From assembly GCA_964633355.1 (NCBI GenBank), contig CAZWGO010000018.1, positions 1 through 43,565 of the forward strand: DNA of 43,565 nt. The letters are read 5' to 3'. The notes under the pieces are model-generated. The model saw only the letters and a program-made list of their open reading frames with translations, searched no databases and was not told where the DNA came from. Both the position numbers and the translations under genes were made by a program. This stretch comes from Micavibrio_B sp964633355. Lineage in GTDB: Bacteria > Pseudomonadota > Alphaproteobacteria > Micavibrionales > Micavibrionaceae. Within the stretch, counting starts at the first letter, position 1. The number at the start of each line of letters is the position of its first letter. Positions 1 to 8,102 of this stretch are shown one piece after another.

Positions 1-3000
1 ATCGGTCAGGCCTGCGAATTCGATTATTCCGGCACGCAAGCCTGTAAGGCTTTGAAAGAAGAAGGGTACAGGGTTGTTCTGGTGAATTCCAATCCGGCAA
101 CTATCATGACCGATCCGGATCTGGCGGATGCGACCTATATCGAGCCGATCACGCCGGAAGTTGTTGCCAAAATCCTCGAGAAAGAAAGACCGGATGCGCT
201 GCTTCCAACTATGGGCGGGCAAACTGCGCTTAATACCGCGCTAGCGCTGGCTAATAACGGCACGCTTGCAAGATTGAATATTGAACTAATTGGCGCGAAC
301 CAAGAAGCGATTGAAAAAGCAGAAGACCGCCAGAAATTCCGCGATGTCATGGACACACTTGGTTTGGAAAGCCCGAAATCAATCGTTGTAAAAACATTAA
401 TCGAAGCATTGGAAGCACTGCCGAAAATCGGCCTGCCGACAATTATTCGCCCCTCTTTTACGCTTGCCGGAACCGGCGGCGGTATTGCCTACAACAAGGA
501 AGAATATGAGCGCATCGTTCGCGAAGGTTTGGATGCCTCGCCGATTTCCGAAGTTCTGGTCGAAGAATCCGTGCTTGGCTGGAAAGAATACGAGATGGAA
601 GTCGTTCGCGACAAGAACGATAACTCCATTATTATTTGTTCTATCGAAAACTTCGATCCGATGGGCGTGCATACGGGCGACTCGATTACTGTCGCCCCTG
701 CCCTGACGCTGACCGATAAAGAATATCAAATTATGCGCAATGCTTCATTGGCCGTGCTTCGCGCAATTGGTGTCGAAACGGGTGGATCGAACGTCCAATT
801 CGCGGTTAATCCGGCTGATGGCCGCATGGTTGTCATCGAAATGAACCCGCGCGTGTCCCGCTCTTCTGCATTGGCGTCGAAAGCCACAGGTTTCCCGATT
901 GCCAAGATTGCCGCGAAACTGGCGATTGGCTATACGCTCGATGAATTGAAGAACGATATCACAGACGGAAAAATTCCGGCAGCCTTTGAGCCGACGATCG
1001 ATTATGTCGTTACAAAAATTCCACGGTTTGCTTTCGAAAAATTCCGCGGCTCTGACAACGGTTTGACGACGGCGATGAAATCCGTCGGCGAAGTCATGGC
1101 ATTTGGCAGAAGCTTTGAAGAGTCCATTCAAAAAGCGCTTCGCTCTCTCGAAAAAGGCATGTCGGGTTTTGATGAGATTCACATCGGCACAGCAACCAAT
1201 AATCACCCTGAGCCGCATCCGGATCAAATCCGCGCAGCTCTATCAAAACCAACGCCGCAGCGCATTTTATATGTAGCGCAAGCCTTTCGCCACGGCTTGA
1301 GCGTGCAAGATGTTCATGACATTACCAAATACGACACCTGGTATCTGGAGCGCATTCACCATATCGTCGAAACTGAAAAAGAGATCAAAAAAAACGGCTT
1401 GCCGATTAATTCCGAAGGCTGGCTCAAAATCAAAAAAATGGGCTTTGCCGATGTGCGTCTTGCCAAACTCGTTGGCGTGACAGAAAGCGCCGTGCGCAAA
1501 GCGCGCTGGAAGCATAAGGTTCATCCGGTTTATAAGCGTGTCGATTCCTGCGCCGCCGAAATTCCGTCAACGACACCTTACATGTATAGCTGTTACGAAG
1601 GTGATGGCGTTAACCCTGCGGTATCTGAAGTTAATCCCACAGATCGCAAGAAAGTCATTATTCTCGGCGGCGGCCCGAACCGTATCGGCCAAGGGATAGA
1701 ATTCGACTATTGCTGCGTCCATGCAGCTTACGCTTTGAAAGAAGCCGGTTATGAAACCATCATGGTCAACTGCAATCCGGAAACCGTGTCGACCGATTAC
1801 GATACATCCGACCGCTTGTATTTCGAGCCACTGGTGGCTGAAGACGTAATCGAATTGATCCGCGCCGAAAGCGCCAATGGTCAGGTTATGGGGGCGATTG
1901 TTCAACTCGGCGGACAAACCCCCCTTCTTCTGACCAAAGCATTGATGGAAGCCGGTATTCCGATTCTTGGTACCGATCCAGATGCACTGGATATTGCCGA
2001 AGACCGTGAACGCTTCCAGAAACTTCTGCATAAACTAAAACTGAAGCAGCCGCCAAACGCTTTGGCGCGCTCCGCCAAAGAAGCCATCGAAAAAGCGAAA
2101 GAGCTCGGATTCCCGATTGTCATTCGCCCATCTTATGTTCTGGGCGGACAAGGTATGGAAATCGTTCACACGATGGAAGCGCTCGAGCAATATATCAACA
2201 CCGCCGTGCGTGTATCTGGAGACTCGCCCGTTCTTCTTGATCGCTATCTTGGAGGCGCAATCGAAATCGATGTCGATGTCGTGGCCGATGGCGACGATGT
2301 TTATGTTGCCGGTATCATGGAACATATCGAAGAAGCCGGTATTCACTCCGGTGACTCAGCGTGTGTTCTCCCACCGCACTCGCTGCCTTATAAGACCGTC
2401 CAGCAGCTCGAAAAGCAATCTGAGCAATTAGCGCGGGCTTTAAAAATCAAAGGCCTGATGAACGTCCAGTTCGCGGTTAAGAAAAACAAGGAAACCGGCG
2501 AGCAGGAAATCTTTATTATCGAGGTTAATCCACGCGCATCACGCACGGTTCCTTTTGTGGCAAAAGCAACAGGCGTGCCCGTTGCCAAGATTGCCGCCCG
2601 TATCATGGCGGGTGAAAAACTTTCGCAGTTCAAACATCTTTTGCGCGGCATGAATTCAGATCATGTCGCCGTAAAAGCGCCTGTCTTCCCCTTCAACCGC
2701 TTCCCGGGCGTCGATCCGATTCTCGGTCCCGAGATGAAATCAACCGGCGAGGTCATGGGTATAGACCGCAACGTCGCCCAAGCTTTTGCCAAGTCACAGC
2801 TTGGCGCAGGCACGATCCTGCCGATCGAGGGCACTGTTTTCTTGTCCGTCAGAGATGCCGATAAAGACGAATTGGTTGCCATTGCCAAAGACTTAAGGGA
2901 AATGGGTTTCAACCTCGTTGCTACTGGCGGTACAGCCGCGCATTTGAAAGCATCAGGCATCGACGTTACCCGCATCAACAAAGTGATGGAAGGCCAGCCG

Positions 3001-3249
3001 CATATTGCCGATGCCCTGATCAATGGTGAGGTCGGCTTTATCATTAACACGACCAAGGGCCCGCAGGCTTTTGCCGACGCAACCAGTATTCGCCGTATCG
3101 CGCTGATGAATAAGATCCCGTATTACACAGTCTTGTCAGCAGCCAAAGCAGGCGTTCAAGCCATCCGCGCCATGAAATCGCGTGATATCCATGTAGCCCC
3201 GCTTCAATCGTATTTCTCGGAAGATGTTGCTATCGAGGCTGCTGAATAG
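1..3249 (+). CDS. carB: Carbamoyl-phosphate synthase large subunit (5' truncated by window edge)
   Basis: Makes carbamoyl phosphate from bicarbonate, ATP and ammonia passed from the small subunit CarA, feeding pyrimidine and arginine synthesis in the cytosol. The frame is open from base 1 and begins inside the conserved IGQACEFDYSG segment, so only the extreme N-terminus is missing; 1082 residues are visible, close to the usual 1070-1100 in total. Two ATP-grasp halves are seen: the first with the FDPMGVHTGDS stretch, the second opening with the GPNRIGQGIEFDY repeat near nucleotide 1670. The C-terminal allosteric MGS-like domain (GFNLVATGGTA) runs from about nucleotide 2830. The TTG at 52 is internal and not the start. 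The ABC transporter gene follows after 12 bases and may be cotranscribed. Confidence 0.98.
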   Translation: MGQACEFDYSGTQACKALKEEGYRVVLVNSNPATIMTDPDLADATYIEPITPEVVAKILEKERPDALLPTMGGQTALNTALALANNGTLARLNIELIGANQEAIEKAEDRQKFRDVMDTLGLESPKSIVVKTLIEALEALPKIGLPTIIRPSFTLAGTGGGIAYNKEEYERIVREGLDASPISEVLVEESVLGWKEYEMEVVRDKNDNSIIICSIENFDPMGVHTGDSITVAPALTLTDKEYQIMRNASLAVLRAIGVETGGSNVQFAVNPADGRMVVIEMNPRVSRSSALASKATGFPIAKIAAKLAIGYTLDELKNDITDGKIPAAFEPTIDYVVTKIPRFAFEKFRGSDNGLTTAMKSVGEVMAFGRSFEESIQKALRSLEKGMSGFDEIHIGTATNNHPEPHPDQIRAALSKPTPQRILYVAQAFRHGLSVQDVHDITKYDTWYLERIHHIVETEKEIKKNGLPINSEGWLKIKKMGFADVRLAKLVGVTESAVRKARWKHKVHPVYKRVDSCAAEIPSTTPYMYSCYEGDGVNPAVSEVNPTDRKKVIILGGGPNRIGQGIEFDYCCVHAAYALKEAGYETIMVNCNPETVSTDYDTSDRLYFEPLVAEDVIELIRAESANGQVMGAIVQLGGQTPLLLTKALMEAGIPILGTDPDALDIAEDRERFQKLLHKLKLKQPPNALARSAKEAIEKAKELGFPIVIRPSYVLGGQGMEIVHTMEALEQYINTAVRVSGDSPVLLDRYLGGAIEIDVDVVADGDDVYVAGIMEHIEEAGIHSGDSACVLPPHSLPYKTVQQLEKQSEQLARALKIKGLMNVQFAVKKNKETGEQEIFIIEVNPRASRTVPFVAKATGVPVAKIAARIMAGEKLSQFKHLLRGMNSDHVAVKAPVFPFNRFPGVDPILGPEMKSTGEVMGIDRNVAQAFAKSQLGAGTILPIEGTVFLSVRDADKDELVAIAKDLREMGFNLVATGGTAAHLKASGIDVTRINKVMEGQPHIADALINGEVGFIINTTKGPQAFADATSIRRIALMNKIPYYTVLSAAKAGVQAIRAMKSRDIHVAPLQSYFSEDVAIEAAE

Positions 3250-3261
3250 TAGCCTCGCTTC

Positions 3262-5064
3262 ATGCATCTCTATAAATTCGACGTTCCGGCTACTAGCGGT
3301 GAACCGCCGCGCACCTTTGGCGCATTTCTAAAATACATCTGGGACAAAAATCCGGGTGTCCTGACGCTATGTGCCATCCTCGATATTATTCATTATATTC
3401 GTTATTCTTTGTCTCTTCTGATCATGGGAAAAATTATCGACGTTCTTCAGCGTAGCGATATAACGCTGGGTATTCCTGATTCCGTTTCACATTTATTAAT
3501 TATGCTCGTGGCCGTTCTGGCCATCGGCGAACTAGCCCATGTCTGGCTAACCTATATATTTGTTTACTGGCGTCCGCGCCTCCGCAGCGCCATACGCGCC
3601 GATTTTTTGAATTACACGATGGGTCACTCTCATGCTTATTTTCAGGATCATTTTGCAGGAAGTCTTGCCCGCAAAATATCCGAGCTTTCGGAAGGCACAA
3701 TCCGGCTACAGGATATTCAACGCAACCAGCTTTCCTTTGCCCTAATCACCATGACGACAAGTGTCATCATTGCAGCCTTCATCCACATTATATTTGCCGG
3801 ATTTCTGCTGCTATTTATTCTTTCTGTTGCACTGCCCATTATCATACGCTTGAAAAGAATTCGCGAACGCTCGTCAAGATATTCAGGCCAGCGATCACAT
3901 ATGACCGGCATTGTCGTCGATACGCTGTCGAATATGTCATCGGTCAAATCCTTTGCCGGAACAGGATATGAAAGCGATTTTATATCGGAACAATCTGCTA
4001 TCGAGTACAAGCTGGCAGGCAAACTCATGCGCAACATGGCGCAAATTGAAAATCTTCGCCGCATTTCTCTTGTTTTTCTTGGCGGCGGCATGATGAGTCT
4101 AGCCTGTTACGCCTGGGGAAAAGGAATGATTACTGTCGGTGAGGTTTCCACCTTGTCTGCGCTCGGTTTTTCACTCGCTGGCGCGACATGGATGCTCGGC
4201 GGCGGCATTGTTTCAATTGTCGACGAGGTCGGCAATATTTCTGACGCTTTGAGAACTATTACGCCCTATCATCACATTAAGGACAAGCCGGACGCACAAA
4301 AACTGAATATTACCAACGGCCTTATCGAGTATAGGAATATCAGTTTTCAATTTGGTGCAAATTCCATTTTTGACAAAATGAATGCCACGATTATGCCGGG
4401 CGAGAAAATTGCGCTGATCGGACCCAGCGGTGCTGGCAAAAGCACCTTCATCAATTTACTCCTGCGCCTTTACGACGTTGAAGGAGGCGAAATTTGTATC
4501 GACGGACAAAATATTTCGCGCGTCACGCAAGATTCCCTTCGCGGAAATATCGCTGTTATCCCGCAAGATACAGCTCTTTTTCACAGGACATTGATGGAAA
4601 ATATCCGCTACGGTTTACGCGGCGCCAGTGACGAGCAGGTTATCGAAGCTGCCAAACGCGCTCATGCACATGAATTTATTTCTGCTCTTCCTCAAGGGTA
4701 TGAAACGATGGTCGGCGAGCGCGGCATCAAATTATCCGGCGGGCAGCGTCAGCGTATTGCCATCGCCCGTGCGGTTCTCAAAAATGCGCCTATTCTTATA
4801 CTAGATGAAGCCACATCCGCTCTCGACAGTGAATCGGAGCTTCTTATACAGGCATCACTCAATGAGCTTATGAAAGGCAAAACGGTGATTGCGATTGCAC
4901 ACCGCCTATCCACTATCGCGCGCATGGATCGTATTCTCGTCTTTGATGCAGGCCAGATTATCGAGGAAGGAAGCCATCACGATCTTTTGGACAAACACGG
5001 CCTGTATGCACGGCTGTGGTCGATGCAATCAGGTGGGTTTTTACAAGAAACACCGGCTGATTAA
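3262..5064 (+). CDS. ABC exporter, fused membrane and ATPase domains
   Basis: A half-transporter of the type that works as a homodimer in the inner membrane to export lipids, peptides or drugs; the substrate cannot be told. Residues about 35-320 hold the hydrophobic ABC type-1 membrane domain. The ATPase domain has Walker A GPSGAGKST (387-395), the signature LSGGQ (491-495), Walker B ILDEATSAL (D515, E516) and the H-loop AHRLST. The length of 600 residues is normal for the MsbA/LmrA-like class. The start lies 12 bases after the carB stop with no clear ribosome binding site, so expression may depend on carB transcription. A terminator-like hairpin lies 49 bases past the stop. Confidence 0.93.
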   Translation: MHLYKFDVPATSGEPPRTFGAFLKYIWDKNPGVLTLCAILDIIHYIRYSLSLLIMGKIIDVLQRSDITLGIPDSVSHLLIMLVAVLAIGELAHVWLTYIFVYWRPRLRSAIRADFLNYTMGHSHAYFQDHFAGSLARKISELSEGTIRLQDIQRNQLSFALITMTTSVIIAAFIHIIFAGFLLLFILSVALPIIIRLKRIRERSSRYSGQRSHMTGIVVDTLSNMSSVKSFAGTGYESDFISEQSAIEYKLAGKLMRNMAQIENLRRISLVFLGGGMMSLACYAWGKGMITVGEVSTLSALGFSLAGATWMLGGGIVSIVDEVGNISDALRTITPYHHIKDKPDAQKLNITNGLIEYRNISFQFGANSIFDKMNATIMPGEKIALIGPSGAGKSTFINLLLRLYDVEGGEICIDGQNISRVTQDSLRGNIAVIPQDTALFHRTLMENIRYGLRGASDEQVIEAAKRAHAHEFISALPQGYETMVGERGIKLSGGQRQRIAIARAVLKNAPILILDEATSALDSESELLIQASLNELMKGKTVIAIAHRLSTIARMDRILVFDAGQIIEEGSHHDLLDKHGLYARLWSMQSGGFLQETPAD

Positions 5065-5071
5065 GCCCGAT

Positions 5072-5099
5072 TTGACTTCGCTGCAAATCTGGCTATTAT
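5072..5099 (+). promoter_or_regulatory. Predicted sigma70-type promoter of the greA leader
   Basis: TTGACT (5072-5077), a 16-base spacer, then TATTAT (5094-5099). It lies just after the ABC exporter stop and points at the hairpin at 5113 and then greA. The predicted start of transcription is near 5106. Confidence 0.6.
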
Positions 5100-5112
5100 C
5101 AATGAAGATATT

Positions 5113-5159
5113 CCCGCCCTCCCGAGCTGTAAAAGCTTTAGGGCGGGTTTCTTATTTTA
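5113..5159 (+). terminator. Terminator or attenuator hairpin in the greA leader
   Basis: CCCGCCCT (5113-5120) pairs with AGGGCGGG (5140-5147), followed by a T-rich run from 5148. It could end the carB-ABC transcript. Because a good promoter lies just upstream of it and greA starts 15 bases after it, it may also end short leader transcripts. Confidence 0.8.
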
Positions 5160-5174
5160 TAAAGCGAGACGACT

Positions 5175-5645
5175 ATGGACCAAATTCCAATCACCAAAAA
5201 AGGCTTTGCCGCGCTGGAAATCGAACTTCATAACCTGAAGACCGTTGAGCGTCCCGCTATTATCGAAGCGATCTCGGAAGCGCGCGGTCATGGTGATCTA
5301 AAAGAAAACGCGGAATACCATGCTGCCAAGGAACGCCAAAGTTTTATCGAAGGCCGTATCAAGGAACTCGATGCTGCGCAGTCCCTCGCCAATGTCATCG
5401 ACCCTTCAACCATGTCCGGCGATACAATCAAATTCGGCGCGACTGTGACAATTGTCGATGATGACGATAAAGAAATGACCATCCAGATCGTCGGCCCTTA
5501 CGAATCAAACTCCGACGAAGGCAAAATCTCGGTCACGGCCCCTATGGCCCGCGGCCTGATCGGCAAGACAATCGGCGATACAGTAGAGATTTCGACCCCC
5601 AAAGGCAGAAAAAACTACGAAGTTTTGAAAGTAAATTACAAATAA
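5175..5645 (+). CDS. greA: Transcription elongation factor GreA
   Basis: Rescues backtracked RNA polymerase by entering the secondary channel and stimulating cleavage of the RNA 3' end. The 156 residues match the family length of about 158. The N-terminal coiled coil carries the acidic tip motif (GHGDLKENAEYHAAKE, about residues 36-51), where D and E residues help bind the catalytic metal. The C-terminal FKBP-like domain ends with VEISTPKGRKNYEVLKV. No strong Shine-Dalgarno is visible before ATG 5175. The gene has its own predicted promoter (5072-5099) separated from it by a terminator-like hairpin, so attenuation is possible. Confidence 0.97.
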   Translation: MDQIPITKKGFAALEIELHNLKTVERPAIIEAISEARGHGDLKENAEYHAAKERQSFIEGRIKELDAAQSLANVIDPSTMSGDTIKFGATVTIVDDDDKEMTIQIVGPYESNSDEGKISVTAPMARGLIGKTIGDTVEISTPKGRKNYEVLKVNYK

Positions 5646-5689
5646 ATCAGTCGCATAACAAAAAGGACTAGATAGGTTCTTTTTCTCTA

Positions 5690-5732
5690 TTGACGTTGAG
5701 AATGACTCGCAGTATCACATGCAAATCATTCT
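5690..5732 (+). promoter_or_regulatory. Predicted promoter with an inverted repeat before the small-gene cluster
   Basis: TTGACG (5690-5695), 17 bases, then TATCAC is a moderate promoter match. An inverted repeat AGAATGA (5699-5705) / TCATTCT (5726-5732) spaced by 20 bases covers the spacer, the -10 region and the likely start site, which suits an operator. The half-sites loosely resemble Fur half-sites, but the spacing does not fit a standard Fur box. Confidence 0.4.
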
Positions 5733-5758
5733 TAACAACCAATTGAGTAGGCATCTAA

Positions 5759-5998
5759 ATGAGCTTTCAAGCCACAGTTAAAATCCCAGCATTAAAAGAC
5801 GAATTTACCGTAAACGCTACATGCCAGAATTGCCTTGATGCTGCAGTGGCACTCTTAGCAGACGTGAACGAAAATGTCGAATTGTCAGGTATTGGATCTC
5901 TTGCACAGCATATGTTGAGAGATGTGTCTCCTAGTAAAGCTGTCATCACGAATAGCCGTGGAGAACAAATGAATTTCATGAGTCTCGACAATAACTAA
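5759..5998 (+). CDS. Small protein of unknown function with a CxxC pair
   Basis: I do not recognise this 79-residue protein. It is soluble-looking, has one CQNC pair (C22, C25) and no other cysteines, and carries no signal peptide or membrane segment. The pair could be redox active or bind a metal with a partner, but one pair alone proves neither. It is the first of three tiny genes (5759-6487) and is followed after 5 bases by the next, so the first two form an operon. The Shine-Dalgarno is weak. A predicted promoter and an inverted repeat lie upstream. Confidence 0.65.
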   Translation: MSFQATVKIPALKDEFTVNATCQNCLDAAVALLADVNENVELSGIGSLAQHMLRDVSPSKAVITNSRGEQMNFMSLDNN

Positions 5999-6003
5999 AT
6001 CTC

Positions 6004-6243
6004 ATGCAAAAAGTATCTGATTGCCAGTATGCCCTATACAGCGCTCCCCTTGTAAATGGGCAAACTAATGAGAAAATAAAAGTCGATGTTGGCGGCCCTA
6101 ACAAAAGCGTTGAAGCATTGCGTGGCAGGCTCTATACAGCTTTTTCTAAAGGTGGAATTGTAGCAATACAGCAAGAATCCTTGCTTATTCGTCAACAAAG
6201 ATCTGATGTTGCGATTGAGATAAAAGTTTTTACCCCGAGATAA
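6004..6243 (+). CDS. Small protein of unknown function
   Basis: Unrecognised 79-residue soluble protein. Its middle reads as beta strand, a GGP turn, a helix (SVEALRGRLYTAFSKGG) and a closing beta-rich stretch, a compact alpha/beta pattern. The third small gene downstream shares a GP turn, a helix ending F-x-x-GG and a following AI, so the two may be distant paralogues; this is by eye only. It starts 5 bases after the previous stop and is closed by a strong terminator two bases after its own stop. Confidence 0.65.
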   Translation: MQKVSDCQYALYSAPLVNGQTNEKIKVDVGGPNKSVEALRGRLYTAFSKGGIVAIQQESLLIRQQRSDVAIEIKVFTPR

Positions 6244-6245
6244 TC

Positions 6246-6270
6246 AAAGCCCGCATTTGCGGGCTTTTTC
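6246..6270 (+). terminator. Rho-independent terminator
   Basis: Perfect 9-bp stem AAAGCCCGC (6246-6254) / GCGGGCTTT (6259-6267) with loop ATTT, its last Ts continuing into a short T run. It ends the two-gene unit 5759-6243, and lies inside what would be the 5' end of a longer reading of the next gene. Confidence 0.9.
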
Positions 6271-6289
6271 TAACTTCACAGGAATTCAA

Positions 6290-6487
6290 ATGACAAAAGT
6301 AATGTCAAAAATATTTACCGCCAATGCAGCTATTCAACTAGAAGTTTTAGCCGAGGGGCCTGCTGCCTATGATCGCTTCCGGGAATTGTCTGAAACCTTT
6401 GAAAGGGGCGGTCAAGAGGCGCTGATACGCGCCATAAAAAATAAAAATCTCACAGGTGTTAAATTTCAAACATTAGAAGCTCGCTAA
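6290..6487 (+). CDS. Small protein of unknown function, 65 residues
   Basis: Unrecognised. I start it at ATG 6290, which has AGGA six bases upstream; a longer reading from TTG 6257 would begin inside the terminator hairpin and is unlikely. The protein is mostly a helical segment (AYDRFRELSETFERGGQEAL) after a short strand, ending with a second strand (VKFQTLEA). It may be related to the preceding small protein. It sits after the terminator, so it relies on read-through or a promoter not recognised here. It ends 10 bases from the converging Lrp gene. Confidence 0.6.
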   Translation: MTKVMSKIFTANAAIQLEVLAEGPAAYDRFRELSETFERGGQEALIRAIKNKNLTGVKFQTLEAR

Positions 6488-6497
6488 GAGCTTCTAA

Positions 6498-6992
6498 TTA
6501 AATCTCGATTGGCACGCCGGGCTTGCTCTTTGTCACGCGCACGGTCAGCGAAGATTTAACAGCGGCTACATTCGTCGCCTTCAATAGATCATTTGTCAGG
6601 AATTGCTGATAGGCATCCCAATCCTGCGCCACGATTTTCATCATAAAATCATGTTCGCCAGTCATCATGTAAGATTCGCGTACTTGATCCCAGCCATTGA
6701 TTTGCTCTTCGAATTTTTTCAGTTCGGTATCACCGACGGAATTCAATTTAATCAGCGCGATAACCGTGACCGGATAGCCGAGGGCGGCCTCGTCTACTTC
6801 GGTATAATAGCCTTTGATAAGACCCATTTCTTCCAGATTGCGGACGCGACGCAGGCATGGCGGTGCGGAAATACCGGCATTTTTTGCCAACTCCACGTTC
6901 GTCATACGTCCATTATCCTGAAGGTCGCTTAAAATACGGCGGTCGATACGGTCAAGTTTAATACGGGTTTGACGGGATGGCGCGCTAGTCAT
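6498..6992 (-). CDS. Lrp/AsnC family transcriptional regulator
   Basis: DNA-binding regulator that senses amino acids or related small molecules. The N-terminal winged helix-turn-helix spans about residues 12-62 (LDRIDRRILSDLQDNGRMTNVELAKNAG in outline, then the PPCLRRVRNLEEMGLIKGY recognition segment). The C-terminal RAM ligand-binding domain follows, with the G-x-H-D-F-M-M-K motif (GEHDFMMKI). The length of 164 residues is typical. It is divergent from the ELM1-like gene. Its predicted promoter carries a 7-bp dyad, consistent with autorepression, which is common in the family. The specific target is unknown. Confidence 0.93.
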   Translation of the reverse strand: MTSAPSRQTRIKLDRIDRRILSDLQDNGRMTNVELAKNAGISAPPCLRRVRNLEEMGLIKGYYTEVDEAALGYPVTVIALIKLNSVGDTELKKFEEQINGWDQVRESYMMTGEHDFMMKIVAQDWDAYQQFLTNDLLKATNVAAVKSSLTVRVTKSKPGVPIEI

Positions 6993-7024
6993 TACTCAAA
7001 TGTCCTGTTGTTTTTTATTAACAT

Positions 7025-7058
7025 GCCCTGATATAAAGACCCTTCCCTCTCAGGGCAA
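7025..7058 (-). promoter_or_regulatory. Predicted lrp promoter with overlapping dyad operator
   Basis: On the minus strand TTGCCC (7058-7053), 17 bases, TATATC (7035-7030). A 7-bp inverted repeat GCCCTGA (7025-7031) / TCAGGGC (7050-7056) overlaps both promoter elements. A second, interleaved inverted repeat AAAGAC (7035-7040) / GTCTTT (7059-7064) is offset by about 10 bp, roughly one helical turn. Confidence 0.5.
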
Positions 7059-7095
7059 GTCTTTTATGCAATTTTGCTAATCTTAGAAGGTTCCT

Positions 7096-8058
7096 TTGGA
7101 CAAAAAGATTTCCACATGGGTTGTAACAGAAGGCTTAACCGGCACTGAAAATCAATGCCTTGGCGTCGCAGAATCTTTAGGTGTTTCACCAGTTGTAAAG
7201 CGCATAAAACTCAACGAACCATGGAAAACTTTATCTCCATATATCAAGCTAGAATGTGAACCAACTTTTTCAAGTGAAGGAGATAACATCGCCCCGCCAT
7301 GGCCGGATTTATTGATCGCATCGGGTAGAAAAAGCATAGCAGCTTCCCGCTTTATAAAACGTAAAAGCGGTGGCAAGACTTTCGTCGTTCAAATTCAGGA
7401 TACAAGAATTAGCCGCGATGATTTCGATATTCTCGCCGTGCCTGCTCATGATCCGGCAAGTAAATTGTCGGCGGAAAATATTCTCGTGACGCATGCCACA
7501 CCAAACCGGATTACAAAAGAAAAACTGGAAACTGCAAAAGCGCATTTTGCGTTTTTTCAATCCCTCTCAGCTCCGCGCATTGGCGTTTTAATCGGCGGCA
7601 CAGCGGGTAAACAAATTCTAACAGAGGACATGGTCCATCATCTAGCCAATCAGCTAAAAACGCTGGCTAGGCAGGGCTATGGATTGATGATCACAACGTC
7701 GCGCCGTACCGGAGAAGTAAATAAGAATATTCTTCAAAACGCCCTTCAAGGACCAAATATATATTTCTGGAATGGAATAGATGAAAATCCTTATTTCGGC
7801 ATACTTGGCTGGGCGGAGGCCCTGATCGTGACATCGGAAAGCATGTCGATGGTGTCGGAAGCCGCCACGACCGGAAAGCCGGTTTATACGGTTAATTTAA
7901 ATGGCGGCAAGCCCCGCCACCGGCTGATGCAGGAAAATCTACGCCAAAAAGGCATTATTCGTAACTTTGAAGGCCAAATTGACGAATGGAGCTATGAGCC
8001 TCTGAATGACGCCGCGCTGATTGCACAAGAAATTCGGCGGAAAAGCGGGCTTTTTTAA
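7096..8058 (+). CDS. ELM1/DUF1022 family protein (mitochondrial-fission-ELM1-like)
   Basis: Belongs to the ELM1-like family named after a plant mitochondrial fission factor and common in alphaproteobacteria, where its job is unknown. Telling features are the WVVTEGLTGTENQCLGVAE opening, the IQDTRIS and ILVTHATPNRI segments, GVLIGG (about 160-165), the TTSRRTG motif and the C-terminal VTSESMSMVSEAATTGKPVY stretch, which resembles a sugar-nucleotide-binding loop of GT-B glycosyltransferases. The start is TTG 7096 with AGAAGG five bases upstream; no ATG fits the conserved N-terminus. The 320 residues are typical. It is divergent from lrp and followed by trxB after 44 bases. Confidence 0.85.
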   Translation: MDKKISTWVVTEGLTGTENQCLGVAESLGVSPVVKRIKLNEPWKTLSPYIKLECEPTFSSEGDNIAPPWPDLLIASGRKSIAASRFIKRKSGGKTFVVQIQDTRISRDDFDILAVPAHDPASKLSAENILVTHATPNRITKEKLETAKAHFAFFQSLSAPRIGVLIGGTAGKQILTEDMVHHLANQLKTLARQGYGLMITTSRRTGEVNKNILQNALQGPNIYFWNGIDENPYFGILGWAEALIVTSESMSMVSEAATTGKPVYTVNLNGGKPRHRLMQENLRQKGIIRNFEGQIDEWSYEPLNDAALIAQEIRRKSGLF

Positions 8059-8102
8059 CATTTCCCGCTTTACGGTCCGTTACTGACCTTTTAGAAAGTC
8101 TT

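Noticed and set aside
6257..6289. Upstream TTG start for the third small gene
   Set aside because: It lies within the stem-loop of a strong terminator; ATG 6290 has a ribosome binding site.
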